This document shows, piece after piece, positions 10,443 through 18,152 of a stretch of 64,000 bases of DNA. Position 1 is the stretch's first letter, and the number at the start of each line of letters is the position of its first letter. The stretch covers positions 124,001 to 188,000 of the forward strand of contig NZ_CATNVD010000001.1 of NCBI RefSeq assembly GCF_951230155.1, in the 5' to 3' direction. Under the pieces are notes generated by a model. It ran no database searches. It was given only the letters and a program-made list of their open reading frames with translations, and was not told where the DNA came from. Source of the DNA: Parablautia sp. Marseille-Q6255. Lineage in GTDB: Bacteria; Bacillota; Clostridia; Lachnospirales; Lachnospiraceae. The translations under genes and the position numbers were made by a program.

Positions 10443-10487
10443 GTCTGGAAACACAGTCCTGTACATATTGCAGGAGATACTCACACA

Positions 10488-10537
10488 GGGGTGCCACAGC
10501 CGGCGGGAAATATTTCCGGCAGGCGGCGCTCCTTTTT
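10488..10537 (+). terminator. Terminator or attenuator between ilvC and leuC
   Basis: GGGGTGCC (10488-10495) pairs fully, with G-U wobbles, with GGCGCTCC (10525-10532), enclosing an inner stem built on GGGAAATATTTCC, and is followed by TTTTT. It has the form of an intrinsic terminator, so leuCD may need read-through or its own promoter. Confidence 0.7.
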
Positions 10538-10538
10538 C

Positions 10539-10572
10539 ATGGTATGGGAAAGCTCTCACTTTCCTGTGCCAT
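10539..10572 (+). other. Second hairpin upstream of leuC
   Basis: ATGGTATGGGAAAG pairs along its full length, counting G-U pairs, with CTTTCCTGTGCCAT around the loop CTCTCA. It begins directly after the T-run of the preceding hairpin and has no T-run itself. It may be a leader or processing structure for leuC. Confidence 0.5.
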
Positions 10573-10632
10573 AAGATCAGGATGCGCACGGATGCAAACA
10601 CAAAACGGAGCCATATAAGGGAGGAACAGAAT

Positions 10633-11910
10633 ATGGGAATGACAATGACGCAAAAGATCCTGGCTGCCGCCGCCGGACTGGAAACCGTAGAGGCAGGGCA
10701 GCTGATTGAAGCAAAGCTGGATCTCGTACTCGGAAATGACATCACATCTCCGGTCGCAATCCATGAAATGGAAAAATTTCAGAAGGATGGCGTTTTTGAT
10801 AAGGACAAGATCGCTCTTGTCATGGATCACTTTATTCCAAATAAAGACATTAAATCTGCAGAGCACTGTAAATGTGTTCGTGAATTTGCCTGCAGGCATG
10901 AGATCACAAACTATTTTGATGTAGGACAAATGGGGATCGAGCATGCGCTGCTGCCAGAGCAGGGCCTTACGGTAGCCGGTGACGTGATCATTGGGGCGGA
11001 TTCTCATACATGTACATATGGAGCGCTCGGCGCATTCTCGACCGGTGTTGGAAGTACGGATATGGCGGCAGGAATGGCAACCGGAAAGGCCTGGTTCAAG
11101 GTTCCTTCTGCGATCCGTTTCCGCCTGACCGGCAGGCCTTCTAAATGGGTGAGCGGTAAGGACGTGATCCTGCACATCATCGGTATGATCGGCGTAGACG
11201 GAGCCCTCTATAAGTCCATGGAATTTACGGGCGACGGTATCCGTCACCTTTCTATGGATGACCGGTTTACGATTGCGAACATGGCGATAGAAGCAGGCGG
11301 AAAGAATGGTATTTTTCCGGTAGACGAGCTCGCTGTTGCCTACATGAAGGAACACTCCAAACGGCCGTTTCGGGTTTTCGAGGCTGACGAGGATGCCGTA
11401 TATGAGGAAGAATATACCATTGATCTGTCGACCTTACGGCCTACGGTTGCTTTTCCGCATCTGCCGGAAAATACAAAGACCACAGATGAGATCACAGAAG
11501 ATATTGTGATCGATCAGGCAGTCATCGGCTCGTGTACAAACGGCCGCATGGATGATCTGCGCACCGCTGCAGGCATTCTGAAAGGGCGCAAGGTGAAAAA
11601 GGGCGTGCGCTGTATCATCATCCCGGCTACGCAGGCCATCTATCTGCAGGCCATGGAAGAAGGACTGCTTCGGATATTCATCGAAGCAGGAGCAGTGGTA
11701 AGCACCCCGACATGCGGACCGTGTCTTGGCGGCTATATGGGGATCCTCGCAGATAAAGAACGCTGCATTTCCACAACAAACCGCAACTTTGTCGGCCGCA
11801 TGGGCCACGTCGGCTCTGAAGTATATCTGGCAAGTCCTGCAGTCGCAGCCGCCAGCGCAGTGACCGGCAAAATTTCATCACCAGAAGAATTGCAGGAGGT
11901 AGGAGAATGA
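10633..11910 (+). CDS. leuC: 3-isopropylmalate dehydratase large subunit
   Basis: A 425-residue aconitase-family protein of the HacA/LeuC2 type, forming with LeuD the isopropylmalate isomerase of leucine synthesis. The three [4Fe-4S] ligands are visible: Cys in GSCTNGR and the two Cys in [24 protein letters not shown] is the family substrate-site segment. ATG 10633 follows AGGGAGG; the frame continues upstream to 10468 but that part covers the intergenic hairpins and is not conserved-looking. It overlaps leuD by four bases. Confidence 0.95.
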   Translation: MGMTMTQKILAAAAGLETVEAGQLIEAKLDLVLGNDITSPVAIHEMEKFQKDGVFDKDKIALVMDHFIPNKDIKSAEHCKCVREFACRHEITNYFDVGQMGIEHALLPEQGLTVAGDVIIGADSHTCTYGALGAFSTGVGSTDMAAGMATGKAWFKVPSAIRFRLTGRPSKWVSGKDVILHIIGMIGVDGALYKSMEFTGDGIRHLSMDDRFTIANMAIEAGGKNGIFPVDELAVAYMKEHSKRPFRVFEADEDAVYEEEYTIDLSTLRPTVAFPHLPENTKTTDEITEDIVIDQAVIGSCTNGRMDDLRTAAGILKGRKVKKGVRCIIIPATQAIYLQAMEEGLLRIFIEAGAVVSTPTCGPCLGGYMGILADKERCISTTNRNFVGRMGHVGSEVYLASPAVAAASAVTGKISSPEELQEVGE

Positions 11911-12392
11911 AAGCATCCGGAAGAGTATTCAAATATGGAGATAACGTAGATACAGATGTCATCATCCCGGCAAGATACTTAAACTCATCTGACCCGGCAG
12001 AGCTCGCGCAGCACTGCATGGAAGATATTGACCGCGAATTTGTCCAGAAGGTTCAAAAAGGCGATATTATCGTAGGCGAGAAGAACTTCGGCTGCGGATC
12101 CTCAAGAGAGCATGCGCCGATCGCGATCAAAGCCTCCGGCGTAAGCTGCGTGATCGCAGAGACGTTTGCCCGCATTTTTTACCGGAATGCGATCAATATC
12201 GGACTTCCGATCATCGAGTGTCCGCAGGCTGCCCGCAGCATCGAGGCAGGAGATGAGGTCGAAATCGATTTTGACAGCGGTATGATTTATGACCGCACAA
12301 AAGGGACAGAATTTAAAGGACAGGCATTTCCGGAATTTATGCAAAAGATCATAAAGGCAGAGGGACTGATCAACTACATTAACCAGTCCTGA
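11907..12392 (+). CDS. leuD: 3-isopropylmalate dehydratase small subunit
   Basis: A 161-residue LeuD swivel-domain subunit. Family signatures are [15 protein letters not shown], where the YLN loop decides substrate choice in this family, and [19 protein letters not shown]. Its ATG overlaps the leuC stop (ATGA). leuA and leuB are not present after it; the run of branched-chain genes ends here. The close relation of LeuC2/LeuD2 to homoaconitase leaves some doubt about strict substrate specificity, but the ilv context supports leucine synthesis. Confidence 0.95.
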   Translation: MKASGRVFKYGDNVDTDVIIPARYLNSSDPAELAQHCMEDIDREFVQKVQKGDIIVGEKNFGCGSSREHAPIAIKASGVSCVIAETFARIFYRNAINIGLPIIECPQAARSIEAGDEVEIDFDSGMIYDRTKGTEFKGQAFPEFMQKIIKAEGLINYINQS

Positions 12393-12526
12393 AAAAACAG
12401 AGACCGCCCGTCAGATTTCTGTGCTTTTCTAAAATATCCATCGCATACATTTTTGCACCGGAAAAGTTCTTATCCCTGTGTCTGTGAAATATACTAATAA
12501 AAACGGACGAGTCCAAAGGAGCAATC

Positions 12527-13921
12527 TTGCACGGTCACTGGAAAAGCCGATGGATATTTTTTATGCAGCTTCTGCTTGCTGCCACGATCGCCGCATGCGC
12601 GGCAGCTCTGCTGTACCGCTATGCGCAGTACGGACAAAGTGGTGCGACAGCTTGCCTGCCGCCAAAAGAAACCGATGTTTCTTTTATGCCACAGACAAAT
12701 GACGGGGAAGAAGCTTCACCTGATGCCTCTCAGATGATCCGCGTCCTGATCAAATCACAGGATTTTGCTTCTGACTTCCACGATAAAGTAGTCCTTTCCT
12801 GCAAAAAGGGCTGTGTGATCACAGACCAAAGCGGTGTCCACAGCAAAAAGCTCCCAGGAGAAAGCTGGCAGATCACCGGCACGGAGCTCGGCGCTGGAGA
12901 TACGCTGTGCATCGAAGGCGTAAACGGCGCAAAGCTTGCACTGGAAAGCATTGTACGGGAAAGCGGTGTGCCACAGTACCACGGGAAGCTTTATCTGACC
13001 GGCAACAAGGAAGGGATCACTGTAGTCAATGAGGTGCCGCTTGAGCAGTATCTTTACAGTGTTGTCTCCAGTGAGATGCCCTCTTCTTATCCGGCAGAAG
13101 CGCTGAAAGCACAGGCGGTCTGTGCCAGAACGTATGCCAGGAACTGTATCCAAAACAACAGAGGGAAACAGCCCTGCGACCTCGATGACAGCGTTTCTTT
13201 TCAGGTCTATAATAATCAGCAGCTGACAAAGGCATCCAAAAAGGCGGTGCAGGAAACAGCGGGCGTGATCCTTCCGCTGGAGGAGATCCAGTATTATTCT
13301 ACTTCCGGACTGACAGAAAAGCGCAGTGATCTTGGGGATGAGGCTTCTTTTCGGGATTTTCTGGACACTACACCGGATCCCACCGCCCAGTACGGCTCTG
13401 CGTGGATCCGGTGGTCTGTCACTGTTCCGGTCGCTTCTGTGACAGAAAATTTAGAGCAGGCGCGAAAGAGCGGAACGCTGACTGCACAGCCCCTTGACCC
13501 TGCACAGACCGCTCCTTGTGATGATGCGCAGCAGACACTTTCGATCGAAGCTTCCAAAAGAGAAGGAAACGGACAGCTGACCCTTCTGACACTGACCTGC
13601 GCAGGATACCGGTATTCGATCGAGGGAGAATACATGATCAGGAAAATACTGGGATCTCCAAAGGTTTCCATCTCGCTTCAGGATGGGTCTGTCACGGATG
13701 GCATGTCGCTGCTTCCAAGCGCATTTTTTATCATCGAAAATCAGGACGGAGGCAGCTTGTCGATCCGCGGCTGCGGATACGGGCATGGGAATGGTATGAG
13801 TCAGTGCGGAGCGGCTCAAATGGCGGCAGAGGGACTGGACTATACAGCGATTTTGAAGTATTATTATGGAGTAGCTCCTATACATCAAAGTGAAACTGCA
13901 GACAGGGAATGTGGATTATGA
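12527..13921 (+). CDS. spoIID: SpoIID/LytB domain protein
   Basis: A 464-residue membrane-anchored protein of the SpoIID/LytB family; in Bacillus SpoIID is a lytic transglycosylase needed for engulfment during sporulation. A single N-terminal hydrophobic segment (IFFMQLLLAATIAACAAALL) anchors it. The domain shows YLYSVVSSEMP with the Glu corresponding to the proposed catalytic residue, AQAVCARTYA and the C-terminal YGHGNGMSQCGAAQMA. A TTG at 12527 is the probable start because AAAGGAG lies five bases before it. It overlaps the next gene by four bases. True SpoIID versus a paralogue cannot be settled here. Confidence 0.82.
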   Translation: MHGHWKSRWIFFMQLLLAATIAACAAALLYRYAQYGQSGATACLPPKETDVSFMPQTNDGEEASPDASQMIRVLIKSQDFASDFHDKVVLSCKKGCVITDQSGVHSKKLPGESWQITGTELGAGDTLCIEGVNGAKLALESIVRESGVPQYHGKLYLTGNKEGITVVNEVPLEQYLYSVVSSEMPSSYPAEALKAQAVCARTYARNCIQNNRGKQPCDLDDSVSFQVYNNQQLTKASKKAVQETAGVILPLEEIQYYSTSGLTEKRSDLGDEASFRDFLDTTPDPTAQYGSAWIRWSVTVPVASVTENLEQARKSGTLTAQPLDPAQTAPCDDAQQTLSIEASKREGNGQLTLLTLTCAGYRYSIEGEYMIRKILGSPKVSISLQDGSVTDGMSLLPSAFFIIENQDGGSLSIRGCGYGHGNGMSQCGAAQMAAEGLDYTAILKYYYGVAPIHQSETADRECGL

Positions 13922-14748
13922 AAAAATGGCTGGATTTTTTACACCGATTTACATTAAAAATGGGAAATGACCGTGTCAGGGCACACTCCGCAGAAGCGGC
14001 ATTTTTTATTATGATGAGCGTTTTTCCAGTGCTCATGCTTTTGCTGACGCTGCTCCAGTTTACGCCGATCAGTCAGAACGATGTCGTGATGGCGATCGAG
14101 CGGGTCACTCCGTTTCAGGTCTCAGATCTTTTAAAGCCTCTGATCAGCAGTATTTACCAGCAGTCTCCGGCACTCTTATCCTGGTCTGCGATCGTTGCAG
14201 TCTGGGTGGCAGGGAAAGGAATCATGGGGCTTACGGACGGACTGAATTCCATACACGGAGTGATCGAGACGAGAAACTATTTTGTCGTGCGTTTCCGCGC
14301 CGCCTGTTATACGGTTGTCATGATCCTCGCCCTGCTGGTAAGCCTTGTGATCCTTGTATTTGGATATTCCCTGCAATGGTATCTGCGCAGGCTTTTCCCG
14401 ATTCTCAATGAATATCCGGATACGCTGATCATCGTACCTTTGATGATCGCGATGCTCATTTTGATCGTTTTATTTCTCGCAATGTACATGTTTTTGCCAA
14501 ACCAGAAAAAAACTTTTAAGAGCCAGTTTCCCGGAGCAGTCTTTACTGCAGTCGCATGGGCCGCCTTTTCCTATGCCTTTTCCATTTATCTTGATTATGC
14601 AGTAAACATGTCTGTCCTGTACGGCAGTCTTACCACACTTGTTGTCGTAATGCTGTGGCTTTATACCAGCATGTACCTGCTGTTTATCGGCGCAGAGCTC
14701 AATCACTACATCGAAGATCCCGATGCCTTTGATATACAAAGTTCTTGA
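13918..14748 (+). CDS. YihY/BrkB family membrane protein
   Basis: A 276-residue polytopic membrane protein of the YihY/virulence factor BrkB family, with about six hydrophobic segments (for example AAFFIMMSVFPVLMLLLTLL and VVMILALLVSLVILVFGYSL) and the family segment SLTTLVVVMLWLYTSMYLLFIGAELN. Its role is not established. ATG 13918 overlaps the preceding stop (ATGA). The last 52 bases are part of the 77-bp direct repeat made by the adjacent insertion element, so its natural C-terminus survived the insertion. Confidence 0.88.
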   Translation: MKKWLDFLHRFTLKMGNDRVRAHSAEAAFFIMMSVFPVLMLLLTLLQFTPISQNDVVMAIERVTPFQVSDLLKPLISSIYQQSPALLSWSAIVAVWVAGKGIMGLTDGLNSIHGVIETRNYFVVRFRAACYTVVMILALLVSLVILVFGYSLQWYLRRLFPILNEYPDTLIIVPLMIAMLILIVLFLAMYMFLPNQKKTFKSQFPGAVFTAVAWAAFSYAFSIYLDYAVNMSVLYGSLTTLVVVMLWLYTSMYLLFIGAELNHYIEDPDAFDIQSS

Positions 14749-14773
14749 CAGATCTGCTTTTGTGATATATGAT
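14697..14773 (+). repeat. Left 77-bp target-site duplication of the IS element
   Basis: Identical to 16731-16807. It contains the last 52 bases of the BrkB-family gene and a full promoter, TTGACA (14745-14750) 17 bases before TATGAT (14768-14773). The repeat ends at the last base of the -10 box. This copy of the promoter now fires into the IS. Confidence 0.92.
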
Positions 14774-14797
14774 CCCATCTTTGACAGTTAGAAAAAG

Positions 14798-14844
14798 AAA
14801 AAATCGCTGTATCCCTCATGTTTACTGGGGTATAGCGATTTTTT
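14798..14844. terminator. Bidirectional terminator in the left end of the IS
   Basis: AAAAAATCGCT (14798-14808) pairs with AGCGATTTTTT (14834-14844), with extra pairing GTATCCC/GGGGTAT inside. It has A- and T-runs on both sides, so it can stop transcription leaving the transposase gene and transcription entering from the duplicated upstream promoter. Confidence 0.75.
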
Positions 14845-14867
14845 CCGTTGTTACGGACTTTAGTATT

Positions 14868-16595
14868 TTATTCTTTCCTTTTACTTTTTTTCTGGATATT
14901 TCTCATCTTACTTTTTGTTATGAACTGATAATCTGTTCGGAAACCGCAGACATCATGAAGAGCATCCGTAATTCTTTCCCGTTTGTATAAAGGAATAAAT
15001 CCCTGTTCCTGTATTCCGGCGAAATTCATTTCTTTTAGAGCATCTAATAATTCTTCACATGTATATTTAGCATTCAGTTTTTTCTCAAGGAAACGGTATA
15101 TGGTCAATGCAAGAAAACAGATTAGAAAATGTGCTTTGATCCGGTTTTCATCCTGTAAATAGACAGGTCTTGCAGAAAAATCTGTTTTCATAATCCGGAA
15201 ACATTCTTCTATCTGCCATCTTCCTTCACTTACCTTTAAAATATCATTGACTTCGTCATCCAAAAGATCTGTGCATACTGCGTAAAAGCCATCATACTGG
15301 GATTCTTCGGAAATCTTGGCTTCATCCAGATAATGCTTTACATCAGCAGCTTCTCCTTCTTCTGTTACAGCGATCGTTCCGATGTAACGTGCTGGATCAT
15401 TTGGATTTTTGCGGTTCTTTTTTGTGCTTCCTGAATCCAGCATCTTTTGTGCCCGCTCGATCTGTTTGTCTCGAATAGATTTTTGGTAAAGGGCATATTT
15501 AGGAGAATAGGTAATGATCAGGCGCTGATGCAGCTTCTTTGTGGTGTAGGGCTCGTCTTTATAATAAAGTCCTTTGTCATCTTCGGGTAGTTTTGTGATA
15601 TCAACAGGGGTTCCGTCTGATACTTTTTTAAATCCCTGTAAATTTAATGCCCATTCCTTTTCTTCTTTCTTCAGCTTTTTGATGGACTGGGTTACGATAT
15701 AAGCCCGTTCTCCCATGTGATTGTACTCTCGGATTGATTCAGAGCCGAGCCCGGCATCGCTACAATAAATAAATTTCTGACAACCAAAATCTCCAAGGAC
15801 TTTCTTTTCTAACGGTTTGAGAGAGGTCTGCTCGTTTGCATTTCCCGGAAAAAGAGAAAAAGCCAGGGGGATCCCATCTCCATCCATAAACAATCCCATT
15901 TGGATGATTGGGTTTGGCCTGTGTTCTTTACTTTTGCCGTACTTTTTATTTTCATCTTCTTGTTCAATTTCAAAGTAATAATTCGAGCAGTCATAATAAA
16001 GGATCTTATCATTTCTTTTTCCAAGGAAGTGGGAGTTTTTATAAACCTCAGACTGAATAAGATCACATTCCGTACCAAGTACATCCAATGCCCGGTAAAC
16101 ATCATGAAGCTCGTAGGATGGTTTTTCTAAGAATTCAGATGCAACTTTGTAAGAAGAACGTTTGCTGCAAGGTTCTAAGATTCTTGCATAAATCAGATCC
16201 GAAAGGATCGCATTGATATCATACTTGAATTTATATTTATGTTTCAATTTCCGACAGATTTTATTCATTTGTAGTTGATAATAAATGGATTGGAGAAACA
16301 GATAGCCACCACGGAAGAAGGCCTGCTTGCCATAATCTAAGTGTCTATCCGCATGGAATGGTATCAATACTGTCTGTGCTTCTTTTTCCTTTTTATATTT
16401 TTCAGTTTCTATTTTCACTTCATTTTTCGCCCATGCAATGACATCATCTCTTGTAGGTCCATGTTCAGGCAAAAGTTGTTCTAAGGTTCCCAGCTTGCGG
16501 ACAATAGCTGAAGTAGTGCTGCCATTTGCTTTTGTATAAGATTTGCAGATATAAAAGGACTCTGCATTTTTTGATTTTGTTATATGAAGATTCAT
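14868..16595 (-). CDS. IS1634 family transposase
   Basis: A 575-residue DDE transposase with an IS4-type catalytic fold. Candidate catalytic residues are Asp in LYYDCSNYYFE, Asp in IYCSDAGLGSE and Glu in GRWQIEECFRIMK, and the N-terminal MNLHITKSKNAESFYI is typical of IS1634 proteins. The ATG at 16595 is preceded by GGGAGGAGGGATGACAG. No frameshift or internal stop is seen, so the element may be active. It is the only gene of the element. Confidence 0.93.
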   Translation of the reverse strand: MNLHITKSKNAESFYICKSYTKANGSTTSAIVRKLGTLEQLLPEHGPTRDDVIAWAKNEVKIETEKYKKEKEAQTVLIPFHADRHLDYGKQAFFRGGYLFLQSIYYQLQMNKICRKLKHKYKFKYDINAILSDLIYARILEPCSKRSSYKVASEFLEKPSYELHDVYRALDVLGTECDLIQSEVYKNSHFLGKRNDKILYYDCSNYYFEIEQEDENKKYGKSKEHRPNPIIQMGLFMDGDGIPLAFSLFPGNANEQTSLKPLEKKVLGDFGCQKFIYCSDAGLGSESIREYNHMGERAYIVTQSIKKLKKEEKEWALNLQGFKKVSDGTPVDITKLPEDDKGLYYKDEPYTTKKLHQRLIITYSPKYALYQKSIRDKQIERAQKMLDSGSTKKNRKNPNDPARYIGTIAVTEEGEAADVKHYLDEAKISEESQYDGFYAVCTDLLDDEVNDILKVSEGRWQIEECFRIMKTDFSARPVYLQDENRIKAHFLICFLALTIYRFLEKKLNAKYTCEELLDALKEMNFAGIQEQGFIPLYKRERITDALHDVCGFRTDYQFITKSKMRNIQKKSKRKE

Positions 16596-16730
16596 CTGTC
16601 ATCCCTCCTCCCTTATTATATCATACAATAACATAAAATAACAGATATAAAATCAAAAAAATTGACATAAAAAAAGCAGGTTTTATGCGACCTGTGAGTA
16701 CTTTTTCCGATATTCAACTGTCAAACTCCC

Positions 16731-16807
16731 GCTCAATCACTACATCGAAGATCCCGATGCCTTTGATATACAAAGTTCTTGACAGATCTGCTTTTGTGAT
16801 ATATGAT
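16731..16807 (+). repeat. Right 77-bp target-site duplication; carries the active pheST promoter
   Basis: Identical to 14697-14773. It includes a leftover 3' end of the BrkB-family gene without a start and the promoter TTGACA (16779-16784), 17 bases, TATGAT (16802-16807). This copy drives the T-box and pheST. Confidence 0.92.
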
Positions 16808-17065
16808 GATGTCTAGCAGAAAAACCAAAGGCAGTGATGGTGCACAGTAGCGGACTGTTTTCCGGCAGAGAGAGGATGTCATCGGCTGAAAGCATTCTCA
16901 GGTTCAGACAGACAGCGAAATTCACACCGGAGCTTTGCTTCTGAACCTCAGATTAGGAAGCAACGTTTCATGCGCGTTACGCATACCAGAGTGCCTGCCG
17001 CAGGGCAGGAAACAGGGTGGTACCACGGAAATTTTTCGTCCCTTTTTGGGGGCGATTTTTTTGTG
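16808..17065 (+). promoter_or_regulatory. T-box leader (tRNA-Phe sensing) of pheST
   Basis: A T-box riboswitch that reads uncharged tRNA-Phe. The T-box antiterminator sequence is AACAGGGTGGTACCACGG (17011-17028), followed by the terminator TCGTCCC-TTTTT-GGGGGCGA and TTTTTTT (about 17037-17064). Stem I features include AGAGAG, GGCTGAAAGCATTC and a specifier TTC at 16921-16923 in the context GCGAAATTCACA, matching Phe. High charged tRNA-Phe would favour the terminator and shut off pheST. Confidence 0.92.
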
Positions 17066-17109
17066 CCGCTAAAAATACAGGTAAACCATCAGCAGAAAGG
17101 AAGAGTGGT

Positions 17110-18129
17110 ATGAAAGACAGATTGCAGGCAATCTCAGAAACCGCACTGGCGCAGATCAAACAGGCCAGTGGACTTGATCAGTTAAACGATGTCAGAGTTG
17201 ATTTTCTTGGAAAAAAAGGTCAGTTGACCGCATTATTAAAGAGTATGAAGGAGCTTGCTCCTGAGGATCGCCCGGCCTTTGGCCAGCTCGTCAATCAGAC
17301 AAGAGAACAGATAGAAGCTGCGCTGGAAGAAAAAAAGCAGCTGCTCAAACAGGCTGCGCTGGAACAGCAGCTTAAGGAAGAGGTCATCGATGTAACACTC
17401 CCGGCAAAGAAAAATAATGTGGGGCACCGTCATCCGAATACGATCGCCCGCGAAGAAGTAGAGCGCATCTTCATCGGAATGGGTTATGAGGTCATGGAAG
17501 GTCCGGAGATCGAGTACGATGAGTACAATTTTGAAAAACTGAACATTCCGGCCGACCATCCGGCAAAGGATGAGCAGGATACATTCTATATCAGCAAGGA
17601 GATCCTGCTGCGTACACAGACTTCCCCGGTACAGGCCCGCGCAATGGAAAAAGGCAAGCTTCCGATCCGCATGATCGCACCGGGACGCGTATTCCGTTCC
17701 GATGAGGTGGATGCGACACATTCTCCGTCCTTCCATCAGATCGAGGGACTCGTGATCGATAAAAATGTCACCTTTGCAGATCTTAAGGGTACACTGGAGC
17801 AGTTTGCCAAGGAGCTCTTCGGAGAAGAGACAAAGACAAAATTCCGTCCGCATCACTTCCCGTTTACAGAGCCAAGTGCGGAGGTAGATGTATCCTGCTT
17901 TAAATGCGGCGGTAAGGGCTGCCGTTTCTGTAAAGGCAGTGGATGGATCGAAATCCTGGGCTGTGGAATGGTGCATCCGCATGTGCTGGAAATGTGCGGA
18001 ATCGATCCAACAGTTTATACAGGATTCGCCTTCGGAGTCGGACTGGAGCGTATCGCACTGCTGAAATATGAGATTGACGATATGAGACTGCTGTATGAAA
18101 ATGACGTACGTTTCCTGAAGCAGTTTTAA
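17110..18129 (+). CDS. pheS: Phenylalanine--tRNA ligase alpha subunit
   Basis: A 339-residue catalytic subunit of the heterotetrameric Phe-tRNA synthetase. The N-terminal coiled-coil is followed by the class II core: motif 2 around TSPVQARAMEKGKLPIRMIA...GRVFRSD and motif 3 GFGVGLERIALLKY. The Cys-rich FKCGGKGCRFC insertion is common in Firmicutes. ATG 17110 follows AAAGGAAGAG; the frame extends back to 17017 but that part is the T-box terminator. pheT follows after 23 bases. Confidence 0.97.
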   Translation: MKDRLQAISETALAQIKQASGLDQLNDVRVDFLGKKGQLTALLKSMKELAPEDRPAFGQLVNQTREQIEAALEEKKQLLKQAALEQQLKEEVIDVTLPAKKNNVGHRHPNTIAREEVERIFIGMGYEVMEGPEIEYDEYNFEKLNIPADHPAKDEQDTFYISKEILLRTQTSPVQARAMEKGKLPIRMIAPGRVFRSDEVDATHSPSFHQIEGLVIDKNVTFADLKGTLEQFAKELFGEETKTKFRPHHFPFTEPSAEVDVSCFKCGGKGCRFCKGSGWIEILGCGMVHPHVLEMCGIDPTVYTGFAFGVGLERIALLKYEIDDMRLLYENDVRFLKQF

Positions 18130-18152
18130 CCAAATAAAAAAGGAGAATAAAA

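Larger units (their letters stand above)
14774..16730 (-). mobile_element. IS1634-family insertion sequence
   Basis: A 1957-bp insertion carrying one intact transposase on the minus strand. Near the ends is an inverted repeat, TTTGACAGTT at 14780-14789 and AACTGTCAAA at 16716-16725. It is flanked by identical 77-bp direct repeats; long, variable-length duplications are a published hallmark of IS1634 and IS1549. The exact tips may differ by a few bases because chance identity can extend the apparent repeat. A perfect repeat and intact gene suggest a recent insertion. Confidence 0.9.

Noticed and set aside
10468-10632. N-terminal extension of LeuC from the ATT/ATG-less frame at 10468
   Set aside because: It translates the terminator hairpins and the ribosome site; LeuC family length and AGGGAGG support ATG 10633.
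14749-14867. Small new gene in the plus-strand frame 14769-14990
   Set aside because: It lies in the IS left end across the terminator and the transposase 3' end.
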